Shown: piece after piece, positions 50,038-63,500 of the stretch
Layout: each line of letters opens with the position of its first letter
Numbering within the stretch: position 1 is the stretch's first letter
Source: Tetrahymena elliotti 4EA
Lineage: Eukaryota; Ciliophora; Oligohymenophorea; Hymenostomatida; Tetrahymenidae
Direction: 5' to 3'
Assembly: GCA_000231825.2 (NCBI GenBank)
Contig: JH720323.1
Coordinates: forward strand, 89,825 to 153,824
Length of the DNA: 64,000 nucleotides
The notes under the pieces: model-generated
The model's input: only the letters and a program-made list of their open reading frames with translations
What the model was told of the DNA's origin: nothing
Database searches by the model: none
Made by a program: the position numbers and the translations under genes

Positions 50038-50960
50038 TTGATTCAATAAATAAAAAATAATAAAAATCAGTAATAAAAAAAACCATATTCTCAATAAAAA
50101 TTTTAATTTTCTACTTTATGTTTGTTGATTTATTCCCCACTACCTATTTATATTCTAAAAAACTAATTTAATTGTACCTCTTAAATATCTCTTTAAAATA
50201 TCTAACAATTATATTAATTTTTTTATTCTTTTTAAATTTAATTTGAATCAATTATGAATTATTTCAAATCATATTTTCATAATTCTCATTAAAATACTTT
50301 AATCATTTTTCTTTATTTGGTATAATTGGTTTATTTTAAGTATTTTTAACTTTTTTCTTTAAGTATTCTTTTCTTTTTTTCTTTGAAACAAAATAATATA
50401 TTAAATTAAAAAAATGAATTAACTTCTCTCTATTTAATAAAATTGGATTAAATAATAATTTGATGGTTGATTTTCTGTATTTGAAAAAACTAATTTAAAA
50501 ATACCAAATATTTAATTAACTTTAAAATATTTAGAATGATAAAAGACTTAAAAAGCTACTGAACATATTTAAAATTTTTTATTTTATTTTTTGAGAAAAA
50601 TTACAAAGAATAGTAGAAATCTTTTTATGTCCAATACTGAAATATTTTAGTTTTCTTTCTTTCTTGTTTAAAGATCATTTTAATAGTAAATTTAACTTAA
50701 AAATAAACTTTTGTTTAATATATCTCTCAATAATACTCATTTTTCATTTATTGTATTAAAAAATTAAATTCTAAATTTAATTACGCACTATATTTTATTT
50801 AAGTATGTTGAGTACTTAAGAATGATGTAAAGACATAAATACCATAAATTTTGTTCTTTGTATTAAAAAAATATTTCTAAAAAAATAAATTGAAATTAGT
50901 TTTTTCTTTTAGAAAATTAGCAGAAATTTCCTAATTAATCCCTTTTTTAAGCCAAATATC
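50038..50960. other. Intergenic, no gene seen
   Basis: AT-rich DNA between two plus-strand genes, with many T tracts. No coding-like frame or RNA gene is visible. Confidence 0.5.
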
Positions 50961-52322
50961 ATGACAAACTAAGCAAGCAGTAACTAAGTGACTCCTGCCT
51001 TGGGGTATCAAAAAATACCAGTTTAATAGTAGCATATTAAGAAGCTAACAGTAGATTTATTAGCAGGAATGATCACAGGTTAGATTTTTTAATTTTAATT
51101 TCTATTTTTTTGGTAATTTATTTAATGTTGCTGTTAAAAATAAATGAAGCTAAACTAAATAGTTCTAAATATTAGAAATAATTTTAATTAAATGTGTTTA
51201 CATTAATATTTTTTTAAATGAAGGATGGGTTTCAGTAATTACTCTATAGCCTCTTGATATGATTAAGACAACAATGCAAACTAGTTTGAATTAGTAAAGT
51301 ATTATAGGTACCGCAAAGGAAATATACTAGAAATCTAAAATGAAAGGGTTTTATAGGGGTAAATTAATATTTGTAAAATAGAAACAATTTAATTCTTCTC
51401 ATTCTTGAAGGCATGCTCTTTCCTTTAATTGGTTCAAGCTTTTTATCTGCTATTTACTATGGCTCTAATGAATAGATGAAAAAATTAATAAGCGTAATAA
51501 AAATAATGCATTTCTATTAGAATCTAAAATATTCTTTTCTTTAAAAATGAAATTATTTATTGAGTCTATTTTAAATAATTATAGTTTTTATCAAATCACA
51601 AGTATGACAGAACTACCTTACCATTAAAATATATTTTCTTTTCAGGATCATTTGCTGGTTTAACAACTTCATGCATTTCTATTCCAGTAGAGCATGTTAA
51701 GATAAAATTACAAGTAGACTTTTAATTAATTTATTTAGATAAAATTTTAAAAACCAATTTTAATAAAAATGAATAGACATAAAAAAATTAATAATATACT
51801 GGTTCTATTGACTGCTTTAAAAAAATTTTAAGAAATCAAGGTGTAGTAGGACTTTATAAGTCTTCTGTTCTCTAACTATCAAGAGATTTTATTGGTTGTG
51901 GTAAGAAATACTATGTTTAAACATTATTAACTAAATTTTTTAAAAAATAAGGAAGCTTTTTTGTAATGTATGATATAACAAAGAGGTATTTCAAGAGTTA
52001 AAATAATGGAGAATTAGATAAATTAAGATTATTTTTAAGTGGATGCGTAGCTGGAATGTCTTATTGGCCTCTCTGCTTTCCACTAGATGTAATTAAAACT
52101 AAAATGCAAAGTGACTCATTTGTTAAACCCTAATTTTAAGATATAAAAGATTGTGCTGTTTAAATTTACAGATATGAAAATAGAGGAGTTTTAAATTTTT
52201 ATAAAGGATTTTTAATAAGTAATATTAGATCAATCCCAAACTCAGCAATAGCATTGTTTACTTTCGAGCATGTTTTAGGATTTCTTTCTAAATTATTTGG
52301 TATTTAAAAACCTCTACATTGA
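50961..52322 (+). CDS. Mitochondrial carrier family protein, 313 aa
   Basis: Six exons (50,961-51,078; 51,224-51,358; 51,411-51,493; 51,603-51,713; 51,777-51,900; 51,952-52,322) sum to 314 codons including TGA, the usual carrier length. The three signature P-x-[D/E]-x-x-[K/R] motifs are PLDMIK, PVEHVK and PLDVIK, one per repeat. Glycine-rich elements at matrix helices (GFYRG, GLYKS, NFYKG) and the alternating SGSFAG and SGCVAGMS helices also fit. The protein sits in the inner mitochondrial membrane as six helices and exchanges small metabolites. The substrate cannot be named; the second motif with Glu-His and the LQTQ that follows resemble carnitine or amino-acid carriers. The exon 4 start was chosen because it restores helix three. 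Confidence 0.88.
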
Positions 52323-53155
52323 GTATTTAAAACGTATATTTATAAAAAATTTGTATTATTTAACTAAATCTTAAAAGTAAGTTATTTATAATTCATCTAT
52401 CAAGATAATCATTTTACAATTTAAAAAAACACATCCTACTTTGAATTCATTCCGAAGTTTTATTTACTTTAAAAAAATTATATTTTTAAAAGTATTATTT
52501 GTGTTGATTAATATCTATCTGTTATTTTTATTTTTTAGCTTCTTCAAAATAATCAAAAATTTTCAATTAATCAAAGAAGAAATATTCAAATTTTTTAAGA
52601 AAATCATATTTATTTAATTTTAAATTTTTTTAAAAATATAATTTCTTATTTTTGAGATGAATTCAAATTCTTTTTGAATGTTTTTAAATAAAAATAAATC
52701 AGTTCAATTCTAAAAAAATTGAATTCTAATTCTAAAATTTTTTAAATGAATACTTTTAATATTTTAATTTACATTTTTTGTTAAGATAAAATTAAATTTG
52801 TAAAAAATAAATAAATTCATTTAATCTAGCTATTAAAACTTTTTTAAAGCTTTTCTTTCAGTTTTTTTTTTAGCTAACAAATTGTTATTTATTGTAGTTC
52901 ATCTTCATTTTGAAATATCAGTTGAATCATTCTGATTGAAATAAATCCAAATTATATGAATTGATAAAGTAATGAAGTTTGATGTTTATTTAATTTAATA
53001 AACATTGTACTTTTATAATTTATCAAATTAAAATAAAGCCTATGTTTGAGGGAGGTAGTATTTTTAATATTATTAATCTTTAAAAAATCTAGGTTAAGTA
53101 CTAAGATATGAACACACATAATACTTTTAATAAATTATTGTAAGAGTTAAGTTAA
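52323..53155. other. Convergent intergenic spacer
   Basis: AT-rich DNA lies between the carrier stop and the PEPCK stop, which face each other. No frame or RNA gene is seen. Both 3' ends must lie here. Confidence 0.5.
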
Positions 53156-55777
53156 TCAGAGAACGGGACCAGCCTTGATAACATCTTGAGTGGCCTTATC
53201 TTCGTACTTCTTGAAGTTCTTTTGGAATCTAGTAGCAAGATTTCTTAATTCAGAATCATAAGCAGCCTTATCAGTCCAGGTGTTCTTGGGCATTAAGATA
53301 GAAGAATCAACACCAGTAACATGCTTTGGAACCTTGAAGTTGAATAATTCTAAGTTAGTGTATTCAGCCTTTTCTAATTCACCGCTATGGATGGCATCGA
53401 TAATCTTTCTGGTAACCTTAAGGCTCATTCTCTTACCAACACCGTATTTACCACCAGACCAACTATTGTTAAAAATAGAATATTTAATAAACTTTTAAGT
53501 TTGAAAATAAATTTATACCCAGTGTTAACAATCCAGACGTGAGTGCCGTGCTTTTGGATCTTCTTGGAAAGCATGTTAGCATATAAAGTAGGATGGAGGG
53601 GTAAGAAAGCTTCACCGAAACAAGCAGAGAAAGTAGCTTGGGGTTCAACGATACCAACTTCAGTACCAGCAACCTTAGCAGTGTAACCAGAAATGAAGTG
53701 ATACATAGCCTATTCAGGGGTCAACTTGGCAACAGGGGGTAAAACACCATAAGCATCACAAGTTAAGAAAATGATGTTGTTAGGATGACCACCAATAGAG
53801 GGGAATTTAGCATTAGGAATGTGTTCTAAGGGGTAACAAGCTCTAGTGTTTTCAGTGATAGAAATATCATCGTAGTCAACTTCTCTAGTGGCCTTATTGA
53901 GGAATTAAACATTTTCTAAGACAGCACCGAATCTGATGGCATCAAAGATTTCAGGTTCCTTTTCTCTAGAAAGATTAATAGCCTATTTATTGTAAATGGA
54001 AATAAATAAATAATATTTTTTTTATTATATCTTTCTTATCTAAATTTTATCTTATCTTAAGAGAGTTTTAAGTTTTAATTAATTTTGTTTGTTTGATAAT
54101 TTGTGTTGGAAAATAAAACACTAAATCAATTTCTGATACTTATTGAATTATTTATCTATTAAACTATTAAAAGCTATCATTTCTATCTTTTTATTTTTTC
54201 GTTTTTAAAAAAAGCTGCTAAGTCACTTTTGTTTGTTTTTTTATTAAAAATCAAATGAATGAAATAACTATTAATTACCTTAGCGTAGCAACCACCTTCA
54301 ATGTTGAAAACTCCATCATCACTATTAAATAAAAAATAATATCAGGCATCTATACTTTAACAAAAATCTATCTAAAATTATTATTAGTAATCTTAAATTT
54401 GTAATCTATTTTTTACCTCCAGCAATGTTCATCATCACCCAATAACTTTCTGTTGGGATCAGCAGAAAGAGTAGTTTTACCAGTACCGGAAAGACCGAAG
54501 AAGAGAGTAATATCACCCTTTTCACCTTCAGTAGCAGAAGAGTGGAGGGAGAGAATACCCTTTTCAGGCATCTTGTAGTGCATAACACCGAAAACACCCT
54601 TCTTCATTTCACCAGCGTATTAGGTACCTAAGATAATAATTTCGTTGGACTTTAAGTTAACTTAGACAGAAGTATCACTAGTGAGATCCTTGATGGGGAC
54701 AGGAGCCTTCATTTCACCAGCATTGAAGATGTGGAAATCGATGTTCTTGTCATCAGAGAAGTCCTTAACTAATTCTTCTGGGGTGGGTCTAATTAACATA
54801 TTCTTCATAAAGAGAGCGTGATAAGATCTACTGCAAACAACTCTAACTTTTAATCTGTACTTGGGATCCCAACCAGCATAACCATCGATGATATAAACCT
54901 AGTTAATTAAAAAGTAATAGAGTTATTTAGAGGTTCAATATGCTGATTCAATTATTAACAAGTATGTAGAATAAAAATTACTCTCTTCTTTTGGTTGAGG
55001 TACTTGAGGGTCAAATCTCTGCAGAATTAGTGAGATTCTTCACAAACAGGGATATTGACATCACCCCACCAGATGGTGTCCTTGGAGGCAGAGTTGAGGA
55101 CGACTCTCTTCTCCTTAGGGGTACGACTATTTATTAAATATAAGATAAGATCAGTTTAAATTCATGTTTTTTGAAAAGCCCAGTTAAGACATTTTTTCAT
55201 ATCCTAAATGGAATGTTCCTAATCTGAAAAGTAAAATGAAGATTACCCAGTTTTTTGACCAGAGTAAGCAACAAGAGCACCAGTAGAACCTAATTAATAT
55301 TAAGAAGAAGTATTATAAATATGTTTTTTAACTCATCATCATTAAATCGAAGAGCATAAGCCTTTTTTGAATCCTCCAAACAGAATTAGAAGGTATTTTT
55401 TTATGGGTAGGTATTATAGTGATATCTCCTGAATGAATTATTAAAAATTTGAGCTTACTGATCTAGTTGGTGGCAGTCCAGGGGTCAGAGGGGGGAATAC
55501 AAGAAGTGGCGATTTCGTATAATTGGGCGACACTATTGATAGTAAAAAGTAGGATGAGAATTTAGCATTTTTATATGTAGAGATTATGTAATAAAAAGAG
55601 CCGTTGTCATTCAAATAAAAAATGTTAAAAGACTGGCTAGGCGAGCGTTAAAGGAAGTTTTATTTACCTAGGGTTGTAGAGGATGTTCTTATTGACAATA
55701 CCGAATCTATCAAGTCCATAGTATTTACCAGAACCTTGAAGAGTAGCACCGTTGTACTTAAGAAGTCTGCTAAGCAT
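53156..55777 (-). CDS. ATP-dependent phosphoenolpyruvate carboxykinase, 555 aa
   Basis: Eight exons (55,668-55,777; 55,459-55,532; 55,247-55,289; 54,982-55,126; 54,417-54,898; 54,279-54,321; 53,519-53,982; 53,156-53,462) sum to exactly 556 codons including TGA. The enzyme converts oxaloacetate plus ATP to PEP, CO2 and ADP, the committing step of gluconeogenesis. Visible motifs are [19 protein letters not shown], the P-loop [10 protein letters not shown], the Mg/Mn site GDDEHCW, and [15 protein letters not shown]. Length and motifs fit the ATP type of bacteria, plants and protists, not the GTP type of animals. Exons are clearly richer in G+C and use CAA/CAG more than TAA/TAG for Gln, as expected of a highly expressed ciliate gene. 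Some Gln codons are still TAG or TAA. Confidence 0.95.
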
Positions 55778-58540
55778 TTTTACAAGTTATCTAAGATTTT
55801 ATTTTTTTATTAAATTTTTTATTTATATAATTATTTAATGATCTTTCCTTTTAAACAAAAGCACTAGGGAGATAGATCTATGTTTGCTTAATTTAAAAAA
55901 CCTGTTCAAATAATCTGTCATTTGTGCACAGATTATTTACTTTATGACGAGAGCATCTCAACACCATTTATATGTAAAAACTAACAAAATCCCCCCACCT
56001 TATCATTCTAAACCTAGGTGTTTCTCTTAAGCATTAGCAAAAGATCATTCTATAAGGGAGATATAATAAAAATATTATACTTCTTCCTATATATGAATGA
56101 AATTCTAATTCTCAGTATTAGTGTTGAAGAATAATACATCAAATGAAATACTTAATCTATCATTAATTGATTGAAAGAATAGTTATTATTTACTTTCAAT
56201 AAATTTGATAAGAAATATATTGATATCTAATAATTGTTAGAAGTTAATCCCTTTGTTAAAAGTACGTCAGGATTAAAAAATTCCGCATTAATAAGATTGC
56301 TAATGATACATACTTTTGAAATTTCTAATACAGTTAACAAGAAAGATATATAGAATCATACTATTTAATGTGTGTATCTTAAAATTCACAATAATCACAG
56401 CCAAAATAAATTAGCTTAGCATATCCTACTTTAATAATTTTTCTTTTTATATAAAATAGACGAAATGCCTGAAGTCTATATAATTCTAATATTAATATCC
56501 AAAATCTAATCAATTTTTCAATCTTTTTTTTTGTAATTGATCAAAGTATGTGTTTTTTTGATATTCTTTGTATTCTTTTGACGAAGTTATTTTTGAATTT
56601 CCAAATGAAACTGCATTAAAAAAGATTTTGTTAAAAATTAATTTATTAATAAAAATAAAATCAATTCAACAAAGAAATGTCATCTAATTTAATATTAGGT
56701 TGAATATGAATTTAAGTTAAAATAATTTTCATATTTCAGATCTCATAATAATATTTAAGTATGTATAAATAAATAGAATAAAGCTTACAAAATTTAGAAC
56801 ACCAAAAATCTATCTTTAGCCTGATTAATTTACTTATTCAAGTCTTTAATGTCAAATTTTTTTGAAAAAAGCCTACCAATAATGATACATAAAACTAGAT
56901 GAATGTCCTTTTAAAAATCTAGCAATTTAACAATAAAATACAATTATATTATGTTAATAAATACTTTTTTCAGTTTTTTAGCAGAGAGTTCACAAAATCG
57001 ATTACATTAATTAAAGTAACATAATTTTTATCTAAAATAAGCTTCTGTTATATACCGTAAAAAACAAAATTGTAAACTCAAATTATTGACCAAAATCATT
57101 ATTTTACTAAATAGTTCTTGGTTATTTTAAATATTTGATGAGTAAATTTAACTATTTTTAAATTTAATTAAAGTTACTTAAGAATTTTAAATGCTATTTA
57201 CCAAATCCATTTTTTCAGCCTGAAACCATTTTTGATATAAATTGAATAGATTTAATAAACATTTAAAATAAAGATATGAAATAAGATGAATAAAATATCA
57301 TTCTTTTATTATCTATTCTATTCTGATCAAATCTGTCTTATTACTATCGTTTTTTTTAATAATTTAAGCTGAACTAAGGTTTTTAGTTAAAATTATTAAA
57401 CCTTTAAAATAATTATTCAATTTTTTCAAAAATACTCCACAACCATATTAAAAAATAATTTCTTTTTTAACTTAACATAATTTTTAATTAAGATATGATA
57501 TATTTTAGCAATAAAACTTCAATCAGTTTATGTTTTAGATTAATTACTGAATAATAAATATTAATTAACTTTAAAATTATTAAATAAATTTTTCTTTAAC
57601 TTTTCTAAATATGATTATTTGTATAAAATCTCTTAAATAAAAATTTAATTTTGAGTTGGTGATAAATATTTTGCTAATAAATCAATAAAAAAGTTAGCAA
57701 AACTTTAAAAAACATAACTAAAAAAAACTAGTTTTATTTTATTTTTTAATTCTTTTTTAAATCTAATCATTCTTAAAAAGTCTTTTAGCTTCACAAAAGA
57801 GATCTATTTGGAACATGATAAAAAATAACTCATAAATTTTAAATATGCCACTGAGTTCAAAAATGTTTCTACTCAATAATATAAAACTAAAACTATTTTT
57901 TGTAATTCATTTGATTGGTCTTTTTTCTAAACAAAAAATATTTTTTTTCTCTCTATTAATTTCAATAAATATAAGAGTTATTATTACAAATTTTAAGTAT
58001 CAAATAAAATATATTACATATAAATGTACAAAAGATTAAAAATAAATTTTTGATAAGAATGAATTAAATTAAAGTATTTTGAATGGATAAGTAGGTTTGA
58101 TTTAAAAAAATAGATTTTAAAAAGTGTAAAATTGAAAGCATAAAAATATGTGTTAAATGTATTAAAAAATACTTCTTTTAAATAAACTTCTCAAAGCAAA
58201 TAAAATTTTTATTGCTTGTTTGAAGCATAAGTTATTCATTCAAATTTAATTAAAAATTATTTTGAATTTATAAATTTAGTTAAAAATGTACTGAATAAAC
58301 AAATTATTTAATAAAAACGAAACAAAATAACTTCTAAAAGTTAATAAAAAAGTGTATTTATTTAAATGCTTTAAATATAAATTTTATTTATTTTAATTTA
58401 CATTCCAAAAAGCTTAAATCCATAATTATATAAATCATTTGCAAAAAATAAATCTGACAAGCCTCTTTTGCTTTAAGAACTTTGTTTTTATGTTTTAGAT
58501 ATCTCCTCTAAATATTAAAAACATATTAAATTTTACAAAA
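55778..58540. other. PEPCK upstream region and intergenic DNA
   Basis: The first 300 nt next to PEPCK are less AT-rich and hold the palindrome annotated separately. The rest is very AT-rich, with no coding frame that I can support. It separates the PEPCK promoter from the 3' end of the leucine-rich-repeat gene. Confidence 0.5.
55908..55938. promoter_or_regulatory. Palindrome upstream of PEPCK
   Basis: AAATAATCTGT at 55,908-55,918 and ACAGATTATTT at 55,928-55,938 are perfect reverse complements, separated by 9 nt. They lie about 130-160 nt upstream of the PEPCK start. A site for a dimeric transcription factor is plausible for a gene expected to respond to carbon source. It is an inference from symmetry and position; long palindromes also arise by chance in AT-rich DNA. 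Confidence 0.4.
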
Positions 58541-58559
58541 ACTAAAATTTGTTTACTAA

Positions 58560-60530
58560 GCTAATATAATTAGACTGATAATAAGAGGTAACTAAGAAAT
58601 TGCTTTATAGAGCCCATTTTCTACAAAGTCTCCAATATCACAATATCTATCAAAAATATTATTTATAAGATTTATGGAAAAATAATTAATTATTTTTTAT
58701 TAATACTTTAAAGATATAAATAATTCTTAGAGATTTTTGCATTTAGAGATTTCTTAACTTAATTTGAGGGCACCTTGCTTTTTAATAGAGCTAAAACTTT
58801 ATAAAAAAATTTTTTTTTCCAATTTTTTATTATAAAAAACTAACTTTTATTAGATATAAAGCTTTTTAAGATTATGGCATGCAGAAATTCCTTCAGCTAT
58901 TTTGCTCATCCCATTTACATCAACTTAAAGTTTACTTTTAAAGCATAAAATTTTATCAAATAAAAACTTTAATTTGCTTAATACCTCATAAACAATTTTA
59001 ATGATGAAAGGTTTTGGTAATTTTTCAAATTGTTGTGCATCAGCGCAATGAATTTTTAGTCTAGCTGCTTTTCACTAAAATAAATTTAATAACACTCCTA
59101 AAATTATTTTTAATTTACACATGGTGAATACTGAGATAAGTCAAATAGTTGTGAGCTTAAATTGGTAAATTTTAAAGAGCTATTTATCCATTTAAACTAA
59201 AATTTAAATAACTTATTTAGTTACATTAAAAATTTAAAAATACATACCTCAAACTCAATTCTAAACTTGAAAATGTAATTATTTGATTTAATCCTAAGCA
59301 TAATTTAAAGATGCCTTCATCTCCAATATTTGTGTATCTGGAAGAATATATTTTTGTTTAAAAATTATTGATAAAATAGTTTAAGTTACTCAAGATAAAG
59401 AGTTAATTTTTTCAATTTTCTACATTTAGAAATAGGGACAGAAAAGCTTGATAAACCTTGATCCCCAAATTAGTTTTCTCTTGAGAAAAAATTTTTATAT
59501 GAATTTCCTTTAAAATTTTAATTTTAAAATACTTAAAGTATAAGGAAAGCTATTCTAGCTCTATACATTTACTAATATCTTCACCTAAAACTGCTAGATT
59601 TTCTATATCAATTTAGTCAGAACTTTAAATAATCAAAAAGTTATTATTTTAATTAATGTTGACTTAAATTTAAATACCTAAAGCTTAAGTTCAAATTGTT
59701 TAAGATAGATAAACTTTTAATCATAGAACCTACATGCTAAATCGTTTTCTTGTTAAACTCATTACCTCTTTAAAAACAAAAATATAATTTAAAAATATTT
59801 AAATAGTTAAATACTTTTTAAATGATTGAATTTTTTTATGAGATAAATCAATTTTATCATATACCCAAAGTTAATGTCTAAGAAATTCAGGTTTTGAAAT
59901 TTTTTTAGTGTTTAGCATAACATTTATAATCCATCAGATTAAACTTCTGTATAACTTTTAAATAAAAGTAAGTTTTTGTATTGTTAGTAAATAAAAGTTT
60001 ACTATAAATTCAGAGAAAGCTGTTAGAGCTATTCACAGTTTTTAATGCTTGAACAAAGCATATTCAGTCCTTAATCTTTAATTTTAAAGGTACTAGTTTA
60101 TAAATTTTATTTAATTTAAAATAGCTAATTCGATGATTTTTAATAATCTACCTAAGATCAAAATTCAGAGAAATTAATTTTTCAACATTAACCATTTTAT
60201 TAAAAATACTAAATAAATAGTAGAGACTAGTTTCATTTATTTAATTAAACCTTTTTTATTTTTAAATTAGAAATTTAGATTTTATAAAATACGGTGATGT
60301 TACTTGAAGCCTAAACTTATTATGTTTGGATTTCTTTACAAAAACTTGGATATTTCTTCTATTTGTGGCTATTCTATTATTTCTTGCCTTTAATTTTTTT
60401 TGATTTTTATTATATTACTTTTAAAAAACTCTACTTGAATAGACTCAAATCAAAATCTATGGAAGAAATGTTAGGAACTTCAATGATATCTAACTTTTGA
60501 TTGACAATAAATTAATTTTAATTAATTTGT
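58560..60530 (-). CDS. Leucine-rich-repeat protein, multi-exon (borders approximate)
   Basis: Many short minus-strand exons each encode one leucine-rich repeat of ribonuclease-inhibitor type. Examples are EDISKCIELEQLSLYF, SKCRKLKKLTLYL, YTNIGDEGIFKLCL, SSIKNCEQLQQLSLNL, SKCKNLQELFISL and DIGDFVENGLYKAI. The repeats have the K-C-x-x-L-x-x-L-x-L spacing common in ciliate proteins. They are divided by GT..AG introns of about 20-70 nt placed near the same point of each repeat. A 5' segment near 60,520-60,350 reads IDFDLSLFKQ and then is Lys-rich. The exact start, stop and several exon borders were not fixed. LRR proteins act in protein binding; the partner is unknown. Some exons may be decayed. 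Confidence 0.55.
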
Positions 60531-63500
60531 ATAAGATTAAACTACTTTTTAGGTACTTCTTATAATCATAGCTTAAAATATTATTATTTTTTTTTCTTAA
60601 GTTACTTTATTTTTTGTAAAAATTTTGATATTTTATTTTTTAATTAATTTTAAAGTATAATAGGCATTTAAAAATCTAGATTTTGTGGAAGGATTTTTTT
60701 GTTAAGAAATTTATCAATTAAATTCAAAATATTAAAAAAAACATTATGTATTTTATTATTAAGTTATTTTAGCTCATTAACTTTTTGTTATTTTAATTTG
60801 TAATAAAATAAATATAAATTGTTTGATGAATTTTTGTTAATATTAAAAAAATTTCCATAAATTTACATATTCCATAACGAAAAAAATTAATACTCATTTT
60901 TTTAGATAAGCAAGATAGATCTAATATAATCATATAAATTGTTGTAACCATAAATAAAACTTTTTTATAACAAATTTCTAGCTCAATTTTCTTATGAAGA
61001 TAAGTTAAATAACACTTGCCTTTATTTTAGATGTTTAATAAATTACTTAAAGATATATTTTCCTCATCAATATTTACTTAAAAAATATTAAAAAATGCAT
61101 TTAGAATTTTAAAATAAAGAATATTTTTGCTATTCAGGGTATCTAAATTAATAACAACACCAACTAACTCCTAATATTATAATTTTTTTTTAAAGCTCTT
61201 CAATAACTTTTATAATTAACTAATTTCATTTATTTAGTATCAATTTTTTTAAAGTTTTTAAAGTTAAAGAAATTTAAGAATATCAAATACTAAAAAAATT
61301 TTAAGTAGAAACAATAATAAATATTTTTTCAAATGATTGATTATTAAAATAAAAAATTTAAGAAAATTTATTTTGAAATAACCTTGTACTTTTGTACTGA
61401 ACTCGTTAAAAATAGTAGTTTATTAGAATAAAAAATTAATTAATCCTACTAATCATAAAATAATTCAAATTATTTACATAAAAGGCTTATTTTATTTTTT
61501 GAAATACAAGCTAAAATCCAAAAAACAAATAACGCTTTTGTGGAAAAAATTTGTTTTAAAGAATATTTTCTCTATAAAATTTGAATTATCAATCAAAAGT
61601 TAATTTTATTTAAAAATAAATGGATAAAATAATAAAGAAACAAAGATTTGATCTGATAAATATAAATTCAAATACAATTATAAAATTAGTCTATTTAAAT
61701 TATTTGTCTAAACTCTAGTCAAATAGTAAAAATGCTAGCAAAAATATAAAACTGTTATTCTTTAGAGGTTAATTTACTGTATGAAAAATAGAATATGCTT
61801 AGTAGAAATAATAAATTAAATAATTATTTATTTGAAGTAGGATCATCTGATGGATTTCATAAAATAAAAATTTAATTTGATTCTATCTTTCCTCAATTAC
61901 ACAAATTAAATTAATAAATTAATCAATAGGATTTGATGTTAATTAATTTAGATTATATCAGTAAGATATACAAAAATAAGATATTTTTATTTAATATTTA
62001 ATTGTGAGACACACGTTCTATTAATCAAAGAAATATATAGCGGATATTAGAGTGGGAAAAGGAGATATCATAGAGCAAAAATACTAAAAGCAAAGTACAA
62101 TTTCAAAAATATTTACAAGGTTCTTATTGAATACAGAATAATATAAGCTACGTGGCAAATGTAGACCATGTCACCTTTTTCAAGTTGGATGATAGGTATA
62201 TGTAAGTAAAATTTAAATGTAGAATCATAATGGTGTATGTAGAATTTATAATTAATTCTAGTAGAAGGCTCTTATTTCTCCTTTCATTAAGAATATTTTT
62301 TTATCTTTCACTTAGAGAGCGGGGGAAATTTGATTTTAATAAAAACTACTGTGTTTTGTGACAATAAAAAATTAATAAATTGTTAAAAATGAAGGGATTT
62401 CATTTCTTTTATTTATAGTTCTCATTTGTTTTTTGAGTAAATCATGAAATTTTTATCATAAATGATTTGATGATTTGATAAAAATTTATCTGCTATATTA
62501 TTTTTTACATATATTTTATATTAGGCTTCTTTGTTTTAAGAAAAAAAGATTTTAGATTATGGGATAGATAGATTGAAGCTGTTTTAGACATTAAAAACTG
62601 ATTTCTATAAATAATAAGAAAGCATTATCTAAATCCATCTTAAAATTATGCTAAAATGAATTTCATTAGATAAAGAAAGATATTTATCTGATTATATTTA
62701 GAAATGAAAGAGTTTAATACTCCAATTTCATTTTTTTTGGGTTTATTTTGTTCTAGGGTGAAGAGGTAAATTGTGTAAAATTCTATCTAAAAGATTATGA
62801 ATTAGACAATAAAAGTAGAGGAAATTATAAGGTGAAAAAAAAATTAACAAATTTAGTATATGAAAAAGGAGGGATAGTTAGTAATTATAATAATAAATGA
62901 ATAAGAAGTTGAGTATTTGGCTATTAATAAAAAAGTGGGAAAGAGATAAGTAGGAGGAAGTGAAAAAGATAGAAGATTTTGGGGAAAATTAATTTAATTA
63001 TTTCTTTCTTTAAAATCAATGATAATTTATAAATAAAAATAAACTCAAGTAGGACCTATCTATCAATTTATAATTTCTCCTTTTGTCTATACATGAATGT
63101 AAATTACAAAGGAATTTTTAAAATTTGAATTTTAAGTTTCCTCTTTCTTTGAAAGAAGAACAAATTATCCATTTATGTAAAATATTCTTCATGTTGTAAA
63201 CAATTTGAGGTTATGGAATTTGAGAAGGCTAGTTTAAAACTAAATAAAATTAGAAAGAGTGACTTAAGTTTGTTTGTTTTTTTCAAGCCAATTGCAAAGT
63301 AGAAATTAGTGATTGCGGAGCAGAAATAAAATTTCTATTTAAGAATTAAAATAAAAATAAACACTTTTAAATTTGAGTCATTGAAAAATCATCATGATCT
63401 AGCAAATCTTAAATCAAAATTCTAAATTAGCTTAGATTTAATTTAAATTTTGAAAAGAATTTCTTCACTGAACATCTTTTTATTTAAATTTTTAAAGTTT

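Noticed and set aside
49775..50086. Minus-strand frame of 103 codons rich in Phe/Tyr/Leu
   Set aside because: It is antisense to the Asn/Lys-rich tail of the SAMHD1-like gene, whose exon joins exactly in frame.
51494..51660. Acceptor at TTTTCAG near 51,646 for carrier exon 4
   Set aside because: It gives the wrong phase; the upstream AAG at 51,602 keeps the frame and supplies the third carrier helix.
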